From: Tessaracoccus sp. MC1679
GTDB lineage: Bacteria > Actinomycetota > Actinomycetes > Propionibacteriales > Propionibacteriaceae
Assembly (NCBI RefSeq): GCF_014164775.1
Contig: NZ_JACJGB010000001.1
Coordinates: forward strand, 496,001-560,000
Direction of reading: 5' to 3'
DNA length: 64,000 nt
The notes under the pieces are model-generated. The model was not told the DNA's origin and searched no databases. It saw only the letters and a program-made list of their open reading frames with translations. Position numbers and translations under genes: made by a program. Shown here in pieces: positions 62,242 to 64,000 of the stretch. Each line of letters starts with the position of its first letter. Position 1 is the first letter of the stretch.

Positions 62242-63267
62242 TCAGCCGAGGTCGATCGACCGGCCCTCGAGGGCGCTCTGACGCGCGGCGTCCAGAACCT
62301 CCAGGGTGCGGATTGCGTCGGCGCCAGTGACCGGCATGGGCCCCTCCCCTGCCACGGCGCGCGCGAACTGGGAGTAGAAGTCCTGGTAGGCGCCGCGCTC
62401 CGACGGCATCCGGCGCTCGCCCGTCGCCGTGCGCAGCGCGCCCCAGCGCTCCTCCGCCTCGTACCCCCAGCGGTCACCCTCGTCGACCGGGCGCCGTCCG
62501 GAGAAGACGGCGGCCGCCTGCACGTCGCTCATCTGCGACTCATAGCTTCCCGCGCTCCCGTAGACGCGCAGCTCGCGGGCGACGAGGTGGTTGGCCTTGC
62601 TCGCACGCATCGTCGAGCTCACCCCCGAGGCGTGGCGCAGGACCACGGAGAAGCCGGCGTCTGTGCGCCCCTGCGGCAGATCGATCCAGTCCAGCTTGGC
62701 GTAGACCTGCTCCACGGGGCCGAAGAGCCACAGCAGCTGGTCCGCCAGATGCGTGCCAAGGTCCCGCAGGAGTCCGCCCGTCGGCCCCGGGTCGAGGGTG
62801 GAGGGCTCGTCGAGATCGAAGCGGGACTCCACCCGCCACGGCGTACCCAGCTCGCCGGCATCGAGGAGCGCCTTGAGGGTCCGCACGTCGGTGTCCCACC
62901 GCCTGTTGTGGAACACGGCCATCGGGGCTCCGAGGCGTTCGACAGCGGCGACCAGCTCGCGGGCATCCTGGGCGCTGGGGGCGAAGGGCTTGTCCGCGAC
63001 GATCCCGACGCCCCGCCCTGCCGCCTCGAGCACGAGCTCCCGCCTCGTCTCCGGCGGGGTGGTGATGGTGACGGCGTCGACGCCGGAGTCCAGCAGGGCG
63101 CTCATCGAGTCGAACACCGGGACGCCTGGAAGGTCAGCAGCGACCTCCGCGCGGCGTTCCGGGCTGCGCGTCACCACGCCTGCGAGCTCAAGTCCCCCTG
63201 CCGCCTGAATAAAGGGGGCGTGGAAAATCCTGCCGCCCATGCCGTAGCCCACCACGCCGATCCTCAT
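62242..63267 (-). CDS. Gfo/Idh/MocA-family oxidoreductase
   Basis: The 341-aa protein has an N-terminal Rossmann motif GYGMGGR and a conserved ADKPFAPSAQDA segment (EKP motif variant), followed by the C-terminal catalytic beta-sheet domain with FHNRRWDTDV and HLADQLLWLFG. These enzymes oxidise or reduce sugars or cyclitols with NAD(P). The length is normal. It is monocistronic. Confidence 0.92.
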   Translation of the reverse strand: MRIGVVGYGMGGRIFHAPFIQAAGGLELAGVVTRSPERRAEVAADLPGVPVFDSMSALLDSGVDAVTITTPPETRRELVLEAAGRGVGIVADKPFAPSAQDARELVAAVERLGAPMAVFHNRRWDTDVRTLKALLDAGELGTPWRVESRFDLDEPSTLDPGPTGGLLRDLGTHLADQLLWLFGPVEQVYAKLDWIDLPQGRTDAGFSVVLRHASGVSSTMRASKANHLVARELRVYGSAGSYESQMSDVQAAAVFSGRRPVDEGDRWGYEAEERWGALRTATGERRMPSERGAYQDFYSQFARAVAGEGPMPVTGADAIRTLEVLDAARQSALEGRSIDLG

Positions 63268-63309
63268 GGCGGCAGTATGCCCGGTCCATCCCCGCGACGG
63301 TGGGCGGGC

Positions 63310-64000
63310 TCACGTGGATGCGTCGGCGCCGGCGCGCGCCCAGCGCCCCACCCTGCTCTCCGGCGTCAGCGACCATCGGACCACGGCCGTGGCGAACCGC
63401 CCGCACGGCAAGCCCACCAACCTGTCGAACCAGCGGCTGGCCGGGAGCCCCAGCTCCCGGCGCGCCCACACCGGCAGAGTCGAGATGGCGCCGGCCGCCA
63501 GCATCCAGTACCCGGGACGGGCCGGCCATGGGATGGGTGGGTGACGCAGCAGGAAGGTGACGGTGTCGACGGCGGCCGCGGAGGCGCGCAACTCGGGGCG
63601 ATACCGCTCGAGGGCCGCGAGCAGGTCGGCCTCGGTCCGAGGGAGGTCGACGGCGCCGAGGAGTTCACCGACGGGGGCGGCCTGGGCCACGTACTCGTCG
63701 GCCTCCCCCCGGCTGAGCCGCCGGTCCCCGAAGTGCTGGAAGCTGGCCAGGAAACTCTGCGTCTCGGTGAGGTGCACCCACTCGAGGAGGTGCGGGTCAG
63801 ACGCCCGGTATGGAGTGCCGTCGTCGGTCTTGCCCCTGACGCGTTCGTGGACGGCCTTGACCCGCTCGATGAGCGCCAGCGCCGACGGGATGGGCCCGTA
63901 GGTGGTCATGGCGATGAACTCGGAGGTGCGCTGCAGGCGGCCCCACGGGTCCGACTTGTAGCCGGAGTGCCCCGCGACACCCGCCATGGCCGCGGGGTGC
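63310..64000 (-). CDS. MpaB/DUF2236-family oxygenase-like protein, 5' end outside window
   Basis: The frame stays open to the window edge and reads HPAAMAGVAGHSGYKSDPWGRLQRT at its start, the conserved heme-site region of the DUF2236/MpaB family. The C-terminal part follows (EWVHLTETQSFLASFQHFG, then RPGYWMLAAGAISTLPVWAR). 230 codons including the stop are visible, so the gene begins outside the window; the internal ATG at 63987 is not the start. Family members include the latex-clearing protein and MpaB. The substrate is unknown. Confidence 0.85.
   Translation of the reverse strand, partial: HPAAMAGVAGHSGYKSDPWGRLQRTSEFIAMTTYGPIPSALALIERVKAVHERVRGKTDDGTPYRASDPHLLEWVHLTETQSFLASFQHFGDRRLSRGEADEYVAQAAPVGELLGAVDLPRTEADLLAALERYRPELRASAAAVDTVTFLLRHPPIPWPARPGYWMLAAGAISTLPVWARRELGLPASRWFDRLVGLPCGRFATAVVRWSLTPESRVGRWARAGADAST

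Overview
The window is a GC-rich chromosomal segment of a Gram-positive actinobacterium. Supporting signs are a SigE-type ECF sigma factor, MprB/OmpR-type two-component systems, a MshB/Mca-like PIG-L deacetylase, a PimE-like GT87 mannosyltransferase, many GTG starts, and TANNNT -10 boxes 6-8 nt before start codons (probable leaderless mRNAs). A member of the Propionibacteriaceae is a reasonable guess from gene content, but there is no rRNA or marker gene to prove it. About 66 genes or gene remnants are called. No rRNA, tRNA, CRISPR array or intact transposase was seen.

Layout. 1-2115: end of a sensor kinase, then AzlCD amino-acid exporter. 2116-3580: accessory islet with a Phd/RelE-type toxin-antitoxin pair and a 205-bp repeat with a 76-bp hairpin. 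3809-6501: AhpD-like protein, HhH protein, epimerase, AlkD-like repair protein. 6498-11550: response regulator/kinase operon divergent from a LolA-like lipoprotein carrier and an ABC exporter. 11637-17869: SRPBCC protein, ArfB, oxidoreductases, a MITE-like element, and a SigE-family sigma factor with a duplicated membrane-anchored partner. 18555-24444: acyl-CoA ligase, SDR, CPBP protein, dodecin, ACT protein, and an MDR reductase with divergent TetR and two operators. 24611-29922: VapBC, an unknown gene, a SWIM-SNF2 helicase and a small acidic protein. 29939-36740: GHMP kinase and nucleotidyltransferase divergent from a phosphohexomutase, an ABC-2 exporter and a SorC regulator. 37124-40909: a second OmpR-type system, a DUF2202 protein, a PIG-L deacetylase and a small membrane protein; two promoters here share a CsoR-like palindrome. 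40986-48618: a diadenylate-cyclase-fold protein, SulP transporter, NarL-type two-component system, S33-type hydrolase and an S4 protein. 48646-51058: a second accessory islet (orphan secreted protein, HNH remnant, membrane ORF fragment, second copy of the hairpin repeat). 51066-64000: Lon-N protein, hydrolase, orphan sugar-binding protein, cupin, glycosyltransferases, double GNAT, ArsR/AHSA1/UvrA-like trio, repeat-rich spacer, Gfo/Idh oxidoreductase and a partial MpaB/DUF2236 protein.

The most unusual point is that the two accessory islets (2121-3580 and 48646-51058) are bracketed in the same order and orientation by the same two noncoding elements. On the left is a DnaA-box plus AATTAC-type palindrome of about 46 bp, and on the right the ~205-bp hairpin repeat. 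Other leads are a DAC-domain protein with an intact DGA but altered RHR motif, shared ATACCC-N4-GGGTAT operators, 11-bp-phased direct repeats beside both OmpR-type systems, a galactokinase-like enzyme with a changed sugar-site residue, and several families of intergenic repeats.
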